In this document: positions 1 through 10,870 of the stretch, one piece after another
Numbering within the stretch: position 1 is the stretch's first letter
Layout of the letters: every line of letters starts with the position of its first letter
Assembly: GCF_021869535.1 (NCBI RefSeq)
Contig: NW_026262593.1
Location: 71,884,322 to 71,948,321, forward strand
DNA length: 64,000 nt
DNA from: Mytilus californianus
Taxonomy: Eukaryota; Mollusca; Bivalvia; Mytilida; Mytilidae
Direction: 5' to 3'
Position numbers and translations under genes: made by a program
The notes under the pieces: model-generated
What the model saw: only the letters and a program-made list of their open reading frames with translations
The model's database searches: none
Told to the model about the DNA's origin: nothing

Positions 1-1090
1 CTGACTGCCTTTGGCGATTGCCAAATAAACGGATCACCGATGTAATAAATGGATCTTTATTATAAATTTAATACAAAACAGAAAACAATAAACTTGCGGA
101 AAAGATGGTATACCGCAAACAAAAGGTGCAAAGGTTTTTGTACACCATATCAGGATTTCGAAAATTAATGTCTCTTCAGTGATGTTAGGAATCGAAACGG
201 TGTTCGGAAAGCCATACAATTTACCTCAATTCAGAATAGACTCTTGAATTTTGAGGAGTCAAAATAGGATGAACGGATTTAAAAATATATATATAAAATA
301 TATATATATATAAAAGTCTAAATTGAAACCAACGTTCAAACCTATGATTGCGTTGGATAAAAACCGCAATTCTTATACGTGTGCATGTAAAACAAATTTC
401 TTGGTAGAGGGATCTAAATACAGCACAAACAACAATTTCCAAAAGACCAAAAAATAAGTGAAAAAGTCTATTTTAACAAAACGCATTTGACTAACAGGTC
501 GAACAAATGATGTTCTTAAACCCTGCTGACTGCCAGTAGCGATTGCCAAATAAATTGATCACCAGATCTAACAAAAGGGATCTTAATATTAATTTAATAC
601 CAAACAGAAAACAATAAACTTGTGGAAAAGATTGTATACCACAAACGGATCACCACTGTAACAAAATGGATCTTATTATTAGTTTATTACCAAACAGAAA
701 ACAATAAGTTTTCGGAAAAGACTGGAATATATACCGCAAACATGAGGTGCAAAAATTTGTACACCATATCAGGATTTCGACCATTAATGTGTCTTCAGTG
801 ATGTCAGGGATCGAAACGGTATTTGGAAGGCCATATAATTTACCTCAATTTAGGATAGACTATTGAATTTTAAAGAATCGAAATAGGATGAACGGATCAT
901 ATAAACCCGAAGGAAAATATGATACAAGCAAAAAAAAATATATATATAAAAGTCTAAATTGGAAACAACGTTCAAACCTATGATTGCGTTGGATAAAAAC
1001 CGCAATTTTTATACGTGTGCATGTAAAACAAATTTCTTGGTAGAGGGGTCTAAATACAGCACAAACAACTTTTCCAAAAGACCAAAAAAT
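1..1090 (-). repeat. 539-bp-family tandem array A (two units, minus orientation)
   Basis: About two head-to-tail units (landmark 'ctgactgcc' at 1 and again at 526, so about 525 bp here) matching the reverse complement of the units at 29-30, 37-40 and 46-49 kb. Shared landmarks are gcgattgccaaataaa, cttcagtgatgttagg and tgattgcgttggataaaaac. The first unit has about 55 bp replaced by two (TA)n runs near 284-313. The second contains an internal partial duplication near 600-750. Divergence is higher than in the 46-49 kb array. The left end lies outside the window. Short reading frames are shared with other arrays but are interrupted here, so I treat the unit as non-coding. Confidence 0.9.
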
Positions 1091-1104
1091 AAAAGGTGAT
1101 AGAT

Positions 1105-1123
1105 GTATATATATATATATATA
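1105..1123. repeat. (TA)n microsatellite at the edge of array A
   Basis: An alternating TA run directly beyond the last recognisable base of array A. Equivalent TA runs bound the other 539-bp arrays. Confidence 0.9.
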
Positions 1124-1305
1124 CACGAGGATATGTTGCTTCGTTTGTGCTGCTCTTTGATTTCCCTTTGTTTTATAGATTGGACGCTTTGCATTTTACG
1201 AAGTTGTTACATTAGGTTCTGAAACAGTATTACAAGCAATACAATTTATAAGTTTTTTTCTAACGTTTTAAAGGACTTTTATATAAAATTATATAAATAT
1301 CTTAC

Positions 1306-1692
1306 CTCCAACATCTGCCCATATAAACTTGTTATCACCATCAACCAAAGCTAGCATGACTATGTAGAAGAATCCCTTATAGTTGTGGTATAATGAACCT
1401 GAACGAGCCTGTTTCTTTATGGTAATATGCTTTCCATCCAACGCTCCACAGCAATGTGGGAAATGCCATTTGCGCATAAATTGATCAGCAATTGCTTTTC
1501 ATTACTCTGGATCATTTGGAGGAGTCACACCATCATCTGTATATTCATCAATAATTGCACTGCATACTGACTACAGACAAGGTGTTACTAGGAACTCTCC
1601 AGGAAAATTTCATATCGGCATAGGTCGATTCAGCAGCAAGATGGCGAAGAGTTGCGGCTAGTTTTAACCAAGGATCTAGCGGTTCTCTTTGA
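1306..1692 (-). pseudogene. PIF/Harbinger-type transposase fragment (HARBI1-like)
   Basis: Reading the minus strand, an N-terminal piece (REPLDPWLKLAATLRHLA, then FSWRVPSNTLS) is followed by a DDE-domain piece (KWHFPHCCGALDGKHI, SGSLYHNYKGFF, ALVDGDNKFIWADVG). These match the order and wording of HARBI1-like nucleases: helix-turn-helix region, then the GALDGKH block with the first catalytic Asp, then the LALVDA-like block. The two parts are separated by a frameshift near 1560-1575 and by two adjacent stop codons near 1500, so the gene is dead. The sequence leaves the family pattern at 1306, where a good splice donor (gtaag) sits, so the element may have had an intron. The third catalytic residue and C-terminus are not seen. 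No terminal inverted repeats were recognised. Confidence 0.85.
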
Positions 1693-1699
1693 ATATACA

Positions 1700-1959
1700 A
1701 AACGGAACATTTAAAATTAACATTATAATTGTTTACATTCATTGTGTAATACCATTTTATTTTATTTACTTTTCTAGATTTAATATTGTGTACTTTGTTA
1801 CGTATTACAGCTTGCAATTGCTTATTGATAATTTATGGACGTTACTCGATTATCAGACAGTCGGACAGTACTATTGCGTACTGATTATTTTACTGTATTC
1901 GTAATGACAGAAAACGGACAGTTTTTTAAGCCATAACAAAAAAACCTACCGGATCCATG
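1700..1959. other. No gene recognised
   Basis: AT-rich sequence between the transposase fragment and the family B Penelope-like element. I see no coding pattern or clear repeat. Confidence 0.5.
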
Positions 1960-2925
1960 TATATTGTTTGGAAATCCTATGCTGGATCCTCTGAAGAACT
2001 TCATCGTACATTTCTACGGGCATTCACATAAAATTCTTGAAACTGCTTTGATCTTCTTGTCTAAGTTCAAGGAAAATGACATCTGTATCAAACATAAACT
2101 TTTAGCTACCTCTTTACAAGCACAACAAAATACAATGAAAGTTCCAACTATGTATTGGCTTCCGAATCTGCATAAACCTTCTTACAAATATAGATTTATT
2201 TCGTCTTCAAGCCATTGTTCCACTACTAAACTATCTATTCTACTTACAAGTACACTTGGTACAATCAAAAACCTGGTAATAAATTGTTCAAATGACGACT
2301 TCAGTATGTACACTAAAGAGATTTATCCTGCCGAACTGACTTTAAATAAAGCTAATACTAACAATGAACACTGCCCTTTCCTGGATCTTGATATCTTTAT
2401 CTTTGACGGGAAACTTAATACCAAAATTAATGATAAAAGAGATGATTTTTCATTTCCTATTGTTAATTATCCATTTTTAGATGGTGACGTTCCGGATCCC
2501 TTGTCGCCATCTTATGGAGTTTTTATATTTGAACTTGTTCGATTGGTTCTTGTATGTTAAAACGTATTTGATTTCAACGAAAGAAATCTCTGCATTACTG
2601 AAAAAATTATTACACCAGGGTTTTTGATATCACAAACTAGTCAAAAAATTTGATAAATTTTATCATCGGTATAAGGACTTCATTCGTAAATATAAATCAA
2701 CATGCATACATCATATACGTTCAGGTATTTCACATCCAATATTTTATGGTAATATTCTTTACACAAAGCACAAAAATGTCGGCATTCATCTCAAAAGCTA
2801 ACAAAACCTTTAAACAGACTTATTTTGGAAAGGATATAGTGACGATACTGTTGTCAAATCATTAAGGATTGCATATTTTGGTATTAATATTGATTCACTC
2901 ATAGGGCTTTGCATCGGAAATAAAC
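1960..2925 (+). pseudogene. Penelope-like element family B, copy 1: reverse transcriptase remnant with catalytic core deleted
   Basis: The reading frame at 1964-2560 carries RT-finger sequence typical of Penelope-like retroelements (PTMYWLPNLHKPSYKYRFI, then SSHCSTTKLSILLTS). It jumps after GTIKNLVI directly into the post-catalytic segment (DDFSMYTKEIYPAELTL, CPFLDLDIFIFDGKL, KRDDFSFPIVNYPFL, SYGVFIFELVRL). Copy 2 at 17.8 kb shows that the YLDD motif lies just before DNFSMYTKEIYP, so here the palm with its catalytic aspartates is deleted near 2283. A frameshift near 2555 splits off the C-terminal thumb (2580-2925). The element is 5'-truncated and cannot make an active enzyme. Confidence 0.85.
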
Positions 2926-3570
2926 ACATTTATTCTACAACCAGTTGTTGGCATGATATGGGTTGTGTTCTTCTCATATATTTTATGATGGTATGATACT
3001 ACACCCCGAAAGGGAGGGATTGTACTTGATTTTCATATGATGAAGACCTAATCTTTCAATCAGTTTAATTGAGCTTTGGAGCTGGCATGTCAGTAACAGG
3101 TAATAGTCCTTTGTTCATTCATTGTCATTTTGCTTAGTTTCTTTTGTTACCTATTTTGACATCGGCATGGACTTCTTTTAAACTGAGTTTTACTGTGCGT
3201 ATTGCTATGTGTTTCTTTTTCTACATTGACTAGAGGTATAGGGGGGGGGGGGGGGGGGGTTGAGATCTCACAAAACATGTTTAGCCCGCCGCATTTTTGC
3301 GCCTGTTCCAAGTCAGGAGCCTCTGGCCTTTGTTAGTCTTGTATGTTTTTTTTAAATTTTAGTTCATTTATATGTTTTGGAGATAAGTGTGACGTCAATT
3401 ATCACTGAACTAGCAGACAATTTTATTTAGGGGCCAGCTGAGGACCACCTCCGGGTGCAGGATTTTTTCGCTGAATTGAAGACCCATTGGTGGACTTCAG
3501 CTGTTGTCTGCTCTTTGGTCGGGTTGTTGTCTCTTTGACATATTCCCCATTTCCATTCTCAATTTTATCA
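2926..3570 (+). mobile_element. 3' untranslated tail of Penelope-like family B copy 1
   Basis: The sequence downstream of the RT remnant is shared almost end to end with 18590-19222 and, in reverse, with 6366-6885 and 32261-32470. Landmarks are a 'ctggcatgtcagta' block, 'gaggtata' followed by a G-rich tract and 'ttgagatctca', 'ggggccagctga', and the end 'ccccatttccattctcaa'. That the tail recurs alone elsewhere is typical of 5'-truncated retroelement insertion. Confidence 0.85.
3241..3259 (+). repeat. Homopolymer run of 19 G inside the PLE-B tail
   Basis: Nineteen consecutive G. The homologous place in copy 2 (near 18905-18915) reads 'agggggaggg', so this is a copy-specific expansion of a short G-rich tract. 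It could form a quadruplex or be a sequencing-length artefact. Confidence 0.95.
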
Positions 3571-3885
3571 ACTAATAGTTGGTCATACAATCCGAACTGC
3601 TTTCTCTGTGATACCCACGGTTGCTGCCATAGATGTCTTCGCAGACGTCTTCGACGCCTTCTAATACCTTATAGGTATTGGTGCATGTTAAGGTGAATTT
3701 GGTCTACATGTTGTAGAGTCATGGCTAGAAGATATACCCTCCTGAATCTCTCCAGGCAATCCATTATAGCAAGTGCCAAACTGAACACTGCTCAACCTTT
3801 ATATACCATTTTATACATGCACTTGGATATGCAAATTGACGGACATATGCCACCATAAATGTCAGAGCAAGTTTCGTTGAATGTC
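3571..3885. other. No gene recognised
   Basis: Sequence between the PLE-B tail and the CpG-dense segment. There are short reading frames only and no similarity to anything else I recognise in the window. Confidence 0.4.
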
Positions 3886-3889
3886 AGAA

Positions 3890-4312
3890 TACGTTTTTGA
3901 TACGCCACAGGTGCGTATTATACGTTCATGGAGCGCTGAAACTACTCCAGGCGTATGTTACAAACACTCTCCGCATACGTCCAAGTAAACGTCGAACGAT
4001 CTCAAACTTATCTGTAGCATTTTTCAACGCGCTTGTAACGTATGTAGTACGAGCGTGTAGCGAACAGGTATACGCTTGACAAACGCTAGAGCTAGATAAA
4101 AAATTTTATGCTGCATAAAATGTCCTGGAGTTAAAGCGTTCACCAAGCGTATACCTATGCATTTCGACGTACTTCAAACTTATGCAACGCGTGTCTAACG
4201 ATTGGTTAGCGTTCCTCTTGCGTGCACCTAACGTATACGGACTAAGTCAATTTTCTCTGTACGTCTGGTGCATGTCGGTCTATACGCCAATGTGTGACGC
4301 CGGCATTAAGAC
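3890..4312. other. CpG-dense segment of unknown nature
   Basis: About 420 bases with a density of CG dinucleotides far above the surrounding AT-rich, CpG-poor sequence. Short motifs built on cgtat, acgt, gcgta and aacgc recur irregularly in both orientations (for example near 3935, 3975, 4040, 4065, 4150, 4175, 4230, 4280). Near 4095-4125 there is a small palindromic core (attttatgctgcataaaat). A 60-codon plus-strand frame (3897-4079) has no recognisable protein pattern. It may be an unmethylated or young insertion, a MITE-like element or decayed satellite; I cannot decide which. Confidence 0.5.
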
Positions 4313-5730
4313 TTGAAATTGCAGAATTTAACATAGAACGCAATGGGGCTATGAGTAAGTGGTTTTGTTCCTATTACTGAAATGCACGTGAAATATAAAT
4401 TTATGAAATTATACCCAGGAGAATCAAAATTTATCACAGTTTTTGTAAGAAATAATGTTGAATTAACATTTATGAAAATCCTAAAACTGCTACAATACGC
4501 TATTTCAGCCATTTTGGTCATTTAGCGTGCATACAGTTAAGACTTAACCTAAACTAAAGTTTAACTTAAACTAAAGTTTACATTTTTGCATTACTCTAGA
4601 CTGATATATAGTAATAAGAAAGCTTTTGGTCAAATTATCTTATGATTTTTTATGTTTATTGGGACTCTTATTGTATCATTTGATTACTTAGGAAATAAGC
4701 ATATACTTATATAAGAATTCCAACTGTCACATCAAATAAAATTTTCAACCATTTTATGAAGCTTTCTAGTTCAGATAGATAAATTGTTCTTGTTTATCCA
4801 TGTTATTGCATATTAGTATAGTTTTTTATATATAAAAAAACACCCCACTTCCAAAAAGCAAAGAATTGGAAAAAAAGGGGCGACATGATTCTCAATTATA
4901 TATGTTATGTTTGGCTACTACATTTATGCTCAATGAACAATATCTGATAAGAATAAGAAATATAGGTGAAAACATTGTTATTTGAGTAAATATTAACACA
5001 TGAGAACTGGTAATAATGGAAAGAGACTCATATTGGTTACTATTATCATCCATTTGCAATTTTCTTTGTATATCGCATATGTTACTACCAGTCAAATTGA
5101 GCTTGAATTCAATTGAATAGTGTTTGGACTAAAGCTTCATGGGGTTTTCTTTGCTAGAAATAGATCATAGGGTCATAGAAGGAAATAAAGTAAAGTAGAA
5201 GTCAATATAGCAAGTTTGGTGCTGTTATAGGTATAGAACCACTAACTTAGGCCCGGTCTGAAAGAACACAAAAGAAGTAGTAAACATTGAAACAAAATAA
5301 CATTGCTGCAATGTTGTCAATAAGTAACATATTTGGGTAATTTTGGTATGAAATGAAAGCGTAAGGACTTGGGATTACATGAGAACCCTTGTTGAAACTT
5401 TCTTTTTTATTATAAAAAGAAATATAAAATCAAGATAAGATGTGATATTTGCCCTGTTGTTCAGATCAGAAGTATCTGTTTTAATACTTCTAAGCCTCAG
5501 CGAACCAGAGCGCTCAAATATGCAATTTAACCTATGTTGAATTTTTCAGCACAAGTCAGGGTAAGGTATAGTTTTGACATTAAATGACTGTCGCATTAGC
5601 TATGAATACTTGAAAATCCAGAGTTTAAGAAAGAAGGCAATGGAGCTATGAATTAGTGGTTTTATTCCTTAAGTCGAAAAAAGCCCTGACATTACCTCAC
5701 TAAAAGTTAGTATATCTTTCTGGTGGGGTT
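4313..5730. other. AT-rich sequence without recognised gene
   Basis: Open frames are short and on both strands, with no family pattern. No tandem structure was noticed. Confidence 0.5.
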
Positions 5731-5890
5731 CGTATTGCTTAGTCTTTAGTTTTCTATGTTGTGTCATCTGTACTATTATTTGTCAGTGTGTCTTTTTGTT
5801 TTTGGCCATAGCATTGTCAGTTTGTTTTCGATCTATGAGTTTGACTGTCCCTCTGCCAGGCTCTGGTATCTTTCGTCACCCTTTTTCAAA
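5731..5890 (+). mobile_element. Isolated 3' tail of Penelope-like family A
   Basis: Matches the tail of the long family A copy (17165-17330): the blocks 'tggggttcgt', 'ctatgttgtgtcatctgtac', 'gttttcgatctatgagtttg' and 'actgtccctctg' occur in the same order. Only the tail is present, so this is a severely 5'-truncated insertion, with a small insertion near 5855-5870. Confidence 0.85.
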
Positions 5891-6259
5891 CAATCAATTA
5901 TTTTTATGATAGGCCTATGCTTATTATTATTATTTAATTGCACTCTGTATATTTCTTTCTCATGTGTATATGTTCTGCTTATTTTATACTTCCCTTAAGA
6001 ATTTGTATACTACTTTAACAGTTTTCCCTTTGAATACTGCTGAACGTGTCCTCATTTTTATACAGTTAACTTTTATGTGAAAATTACAAGGGACAATTTT
6101 GTTAAGCAAAATCTGGGATATTATTTGCATTTGTAAACAAAACAAAAATACGTATAAGTAGAAAGAAATATTTGTAATTTGAATCTAAAGCTTCAAGAAG
6201 TGATAATTACTGCTTATAATATAATATTTCATTTTACTTGAACAGAAACCTTTGGAACC

Positions 6260-6347
6260 ATGGTTGACAAGATTAATATAATGATCAACATTTTTGGAAA
6301 TGAAGAGAACAGGGAAATATTAAAACCCACAGACTTAGAAGGAAATG
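6260..6347 (+). CDS. Caspase-like gene, candidate first coding exon
   Basis: The ATG at 6260 has a favourable context (aaccATGg) and opens 29 codons (MVDKINIMINIFGNEENREI, then LKPTDLEGN) ending one base into a codon at a GT donor (gtatac). A possible acceptor (aacag) ends at 6245, so it may instead be an internal exon, with the ATG being a plain Met. Phase 1 matches the next exon. No domain is recognisable. The intron that follows contains an inverted PLE-B tail. Confidence 0.5.
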
Positions 6348-6365
6348 GTATACATTATCACCAAG

Positions 6366-6885
6366 GATTAGAATAGATAACAGAAACGGGGAATGTATCA
6401 AAGAGACATCAACCCGACCAAAGAACACAAAATATACCAAGGTCACAAATGGGTCTTCAGCGCAGCGAGATAATCCCGCACCCAGAGGCAGGCTATAGCT
6501 GGCCCCTTAACAATGATATATACTAGTTCAGCAAAATAGACGCCACTCTTAACTCCGAAACATACAAATGAACCAAAATAATAATAAAAAAAAACAACAC
6601 AAGACTAGAGGTTCCTAAATTGGGACAGGCGCAAAAATGTGGTAGGGATTAAATATATTTTGGTAGATCTCAACCCTTCCCCTATACCTCTAGCAAATGT
6701 GGAACAAACAAACACAGCAATACGCACATTAAAACTCAGTTAGAAATATGTCCGAGCGCAATATTAGAATAAGTAACAGAAGAACCTAAGGAAAATGACA
6801 ATGATCAACATAAATTAACAAATGACTTCTGCCCAGCTCCAGACCTCATTTAGACTGATCGAAAGATTATGTTTTCATCATATGG
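6366..6885 (-). mobile_element. Isolated 3' tail of Penelope-like family B, minus orientation
   Basis: Reverse complement of the 2930-3570 and 18590-19222 tails: 'atcaacccgaccaaag', 'cccgcacccagaggc', 'ctcaacccttcccc', and 'tatggttatt' near the far end. It lies wholly inside the first intron of the caspase-like gene. Confidence 0.85.
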
Positions 6886-7025
6886 TTATTTTAATATTTT
6901 AATATTTCTTTGATTGATTAAGAGGGTGCCCTTAGATGAAAAATCTCTAATGAAGTTATCTTTTCAGCAATCAAAACAATTTAAAAACAAACTCTTAATT
7001 GTGATCATTATGAAAATTATTTCAG

Positions 7026-7256
7026 ACGTACAGAGAATCCACATACCAGTATTGTTACAACTTGACCTACCAGAATCATGGGATAAACATAAAATTTTTG
7101 AAGCAGTAGATGAAATGAGATTAAAAGGAACCCCCGACATGAATATAAGAATTAAAACTATTTTAACTGATGACCTCGACATGATTTCAGAAATAGCTAA
7201 TACGATACTACGCAATGTTCACGAACTACGTTCAGAAATAAACAAAATTATGTCTA
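7026..7256 (+). CDS. Caspase-like gene, second exon (mainly helical region)
   Basis: The acceptor tttcag ends at 7025. The exon encodes about 76 residues beginning VQRIHIPVLLQLDLPESWDK and continuing through DEMRLKGTPDMNIRIKTIL and ISEIANTILRNVHELRSEIN. It ends one base into a codon at a good donor (gtatgt). Entry and exit phases fit the flanking exons, whereas reading on would hit a stop at 7292-7294. The composition, rich in Ile, Leu, Glu and Lys with an amphipathic look, suggests a helical bundle, possibly death-fold or HEPN-like, but I do not recognise a specific family. Confidence 0.6.
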
Positions 7257-7299
7257 GTATGTTATCAGAAGCCGAAATTACCACAAAGTCATGATGAAG

Positions 7300-7995
7300 T
7301 GGGATTTAACTTGAAAATACCAGACAAAATAGGTAAATGCTGTTTCTATTATTTTAAAAATGTGATCTTCTTTCATTCTGAGAGGTGTAGTTATATACTT
7401 TTACAACCGGAAAACCCCCCAAAAAGCGCGTAATAGAAAGGTCCAATTAAAAAGCGCTTTGCTCACACCAACCTGTTTTAAGAGTTGACTTCATCTTAGA
7501 ACTAAATCGTAGGATCTGACTAAAATCCGATTCAATATGTTGAAATAAATGTTACAAGAGATTTGATTATAGCTATAAGAAATAAAAAATATATCTGTCG
7601 TTGCTGAAATAAAGATCAACACATTTTTACTATATGCAATATACAACATGTACAAGCTTTGTTTATCAAAATAATTTGAAAGTTACGGTTTCAAAATTGT
7701 CATCAACGATTTAAGATCTCTGAACCACATTGAATCTACATCTCTCCATAACCCGTAAAGTTTTTCGACACGTAGGAAAAACAATATAACTGTTTTGTAT
7801 TTTAAGCTTGGTCTACGTAAAACAAAAATATTACTGTCACAAAATAGGTTTACCTAACAACTCATAGCGGACCTAATCAAACAGATATTTGAGATAGTAA
7901 TATTGTAATCTTTGTAATAGGAATACACCTCCGCTAATATATTTTGGTACGATTGGATGTCAAATAACTAAACAATATCCCTAGATTTGTACTTA
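7300..7995. other. Intron sequence, no feature recognised
   Basis: AT-rich sequence downstream of the second exon donor. No repeat or coding pattern was noticed. Confidence 0.5.
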
Positions 7996-7998
7996 ATA

Positions 7999-8540
7999 AT
8001 CTCAAAAGAGAGGCGAAAGATACCAAAGGGATATTCAAACTCATAAGTCGAAATCAAACTGACAATGCCATGTCATGGTGTTCATGTAATCTAGTGATAC
8101 GTTTTATTCTGTAGTAACATTCGAAGAAAAAAGGAAGGGATTGTGGTAACGACAATTTGATCATATCCGTCGTCATATGTGAAACAGCTGGTATTCCATA
8201 ACGGTCAACCATCTCGTAAAGGCGTCCGTACAATTTTCGAAGGAATGATATCAACTTCACCACTTGAAACTTTTGATTTAATAGCATCTTTGTCAGCAGC
8301 AACCCTCTATCAAAGAAATCATGATAAGAAATGCAAGCTCAAGAATATCGTATAAATCAGAGATATATACTCCATATGCATATGCTACGGGAATGTTGCT
8401 ACATAGAAATGGATAGTTTACAACTGGGAAGCTAAAATCAGCTTTTTGTCGTAACGTTTTGTTCTCAATCGAACATGTATATGTTGTATCCTTTATTTCA
8501 AGTTCGATGGGATAGATGCATTTTCCTTTAATTTTATTTA
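7999..8540 (-). pseudogene. Penelope-like family A, copy 3: C-terminal RT fragment and tail, minus orientation
   Basis: On the minus strand, YPIELEIKDTT, ADFSFPVVNYPFLCSNIP, AYGVYISDL and then FQVVKLISFLRKLYGRLYEM with VDRYGI parallel the C-terminal part of the long family A copy (16610-17026). The family A tail (gtcagtttgatttcgact, then a tail like 'ctttggtatctttcgcctct') follows. The frame breaks near 8295. The upstream end abuts a LINE-like fragment, making a chimeric reading frame. Confidence 0.8.
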
Positions 8541-8559
8541 GATATGAAGAGCACACAAA

Positions 8560-8800
8560 GCCAACCAAGTTTGCTTGTTTTAACCCGGATGAGACTTTTA
8601 CGCCAGATATTTTAGACAAATGTTTAGGTAACAATCCTGACTGATAATCATAATCAAGTTTGTTCCTATGTAGATGGTAATAAAAATTTTGGTAGACTAT
8701 CCTCTCCACTACTTTTACTACAAAGAAAATTAAGGATATAGGTCGATGATTAGTTTGTAGGAGTGCATCTTCTTTCATGAAAATTGCAATTACAATCACT
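8560..8800 (-). pseudogene. Non-LTR (CR1/jockey-like) reverse transcriptase fragment
   Basis: The minus-strand frame reads ALLQTNHRPISLIFFVVKVV, then ERIVYQNFYYHLHRNKLDYD and YQSGLLPKH. This matches the RT finger block 'NYRPISLLS..SKVFERIV...L..YQSGF.PGHS' of CR1/L2/jockey-type LINEs. Only this block is present. It runs in frame into the family A PLE fragment, a junction created by insertion or recombination and not a functional fusion. Confidence 0.8.
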
Positions 8801-9589
8801 TATTTCCGTGAAGAAGGGTCTTTACCTCCGGAAAACGAATAGTATTATTATCAAAGGTTTTTATTTTTTTATAGGGAGTTGAAAATTATAAGCAACTTTT
8901 GACTGATTTTATCTAATGTAGATGGTTTTTATTATTAGAGCAAAGTATTTATTTAATACTTCATGTTTGTCAGTGCCGTCCTTTATGATGTTATCAATGT
9001 ATTTATTATGTTCGGATGCGTAAAATTGCATTATTTGCATTTGATTTTAATGAAGCCTTTATTATTTTTTACTTCACTTAATATAACCAAATTGGGATAT
9101 ATATCCTTATGTTCTTCTATTGATTTGTCCGTTCGTCCAGACCAATTTCTTTTAAACAAAAGAATGAATATTAACAAAACTTTACATACTTTGTAAGCCG
9201 TACTAAACTTGTGCATCTGCTATTTTTTTTTTTAATCAGAATCATTTTCTAGGTTTTCTCATGCCAAAACATTGGATTTTTTAGGGTGAACAACTTCAAC
9301 TTATGGTTATCCCTTCCGCACCTCATCCTAAACAAGTGTGTGGATTTTAAACTTGCAATGGTTGTTTTGTTTACACCGGTTTTAGTCTTATCTATCCTTT
9401 GTCAGGATTAACTGATCATATGTCAAATTATACCTTCTGTCAAGTTTCATGGTTAGAAAACTTACATGACCGATAGTACTGAGTTGGTGATATTTATAGA
9501 TTAGATAAGAGTCAATTACCAATCCGCAATTTTGTGATGCCTAGTCACCTGATATGATTTATTGTTTAGAAGAAAAAAAAAATGACTGG
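8801..9589. other. Intron sequence, no feature recognised
   Basis: AT-rich, short frames only. Confidence 0.4.
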
Positions 9590-10195
9590 TGTCATATGTA
9601 GAGCTGAATCTGCTTTTAGTGAATTTAGTCTTAGATGCATGAATTTTTTATTAGTTGTTAGTGGCTTTGAACTAGCTGTCAGTAACTGCGAGTACTCTCA
9701 AATCTGTACTTAGTGTCTTTTTGTTGTTTGGATGTACAAGTACCCGGCCACGTCCACTTGTAATTGTAGTATTTGTATTTTTATCCATCTGATGAGTTAA
9801 GCCTCTTTCAAATGATTTTTATAGTTCGTTCTTATGTTGTACTGTTACACCACTGTCCAATGTTAGGGGGAGGGCTGGGATCCCGCTAACATGTTTAACC
9901 CCGCCACATTCTGTATGTATGTGCCTGTCCAAAGTCAGGAGCCTGTAATGCAGTGGTTGTCGTTTGTTTATGTGTTACATATTTGTTTTTCGTTCATTTT
10001 TTGTACATAAATTAGGCCGTTAGTTTTTCTCGTTTGAATTGTTTTACATTGTCATTTCGGGGCCTTTTATAGCTGACTGTGTAGTATGGGTTTTGCTCAT
10101 GGTTGAAGGCCGTACGGCGACCTATAGTTGTTAATTTCTGTGTCATTTGGTCTCTTGTGGAGAGTTGTCTCATTGGCAATCATACCACATCTTTT
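9590..10195 (+). mobile_element. 3' tail of Penelope-like family C
   Basis: Shares, in order with 59180-60110, the blocks 'cagtaactgcgagtactctc', 'gatgagttaagcc', 'tgttacac', 'cctgatgttcagtggttgt'-like sequence (here 'cctgtaatgcagtggttgtc'), and the end 'cattggca.tcataccacatc'. Only the untranslated tail is present. It is followed by a T-run and directly by a family A tail. Confidence 0.75.
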
Positions 10196-10202
10196 TTTTT
10201 TT

Positions 10203-10420
10203 TATTTACCCTCCGCAGCACTCACTTGAGATCACCCTCGGTTTTTGGAGTGCTTCGTGTCGCTCAGTCTTTAAATAATGTAGTTTTGTGTATTGTGTTT
10301 TGTATACTGTTATTTGTCTTTTGATCGAATTTCCGTTTTTTCTATGACATTGTCAGTTTGTTTTCCAACTTAAATGTTGGACCATTCTTTTGGTTTCTTT
10401 CGCCTCTTGTTCATGAATTC
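10203..10420 (+). mobile_element. Diverged 3' tail of Penelope-like family A
   Basis: 'ctgagatcacc'-like block (here cttgagatcaccctcggttt), then 'gtcagtttgttttcca' and 'ggtttctttcgcctctt', in the same order as the long copy at 17150-17330 but more diverged. Confidence 0.6.
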
Positions 10421-10759
10421 TTCATAATGTAGATATGCTTTTATGTTTATTGAAAAAAGGTACCCCTTTTAGATTTTATTGTTGAGGTGACACATATCAG
10501 GCCATTGCTTTTTATGAACCGGTTCTCTTATTTTCTCGTTTGAATTTCTCGTTTATATTTTGACATCTCGGGGCGTTTTTATAGTTCACTATATACTGAT
10601 CGTTTTAATGCCGTACGATTACCTATAAATCTTTAGTTCATGTCATTTTATCCCTGATGGCTATGTATCTCATTGACAATCATACAATATTGTGTTGTTA
10701 TAAAGTAAAATTAAGCACAAAAATATCATATACATTCATATATCTGATCAAAGGTTATC

Positions 10760-10870
10760 ATCACTATGTTGTGTTTTGTAGACTGCTGTCTGTTGCCTTA
10801 TATTCATGGCCTTGTCAGTTTGTCGTCGACCTGTGAGTTTCACCATAACTTTGGTATCTTCCGCCCGCTT
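10760..10870 (+). mobile_element. Very diverged family A tail fragment
   Basis: 'ctatgttgtgttttgtagac', 'ggccttgtcagtttgt', 'cctgtgagttt' and 'ggtatcttccgcccgctttt' parallel the family A tail. Short and old. Confidence 0.5.

Noticed and set aside
3897..4079. 60-codon frame in the CpG-dense segment
   Set aside because: It is open mainly because the segment is less AT-rich. No protein pattern and no homologous frame.
6914..7025. Extension of the second caspase-gene exon upstream to 6914 or to an acceptor at 6969
   Set aside because: Phase of the first exon fits only an acceptor ending at 7025; the 6969 acceptor would place a stop in frame.
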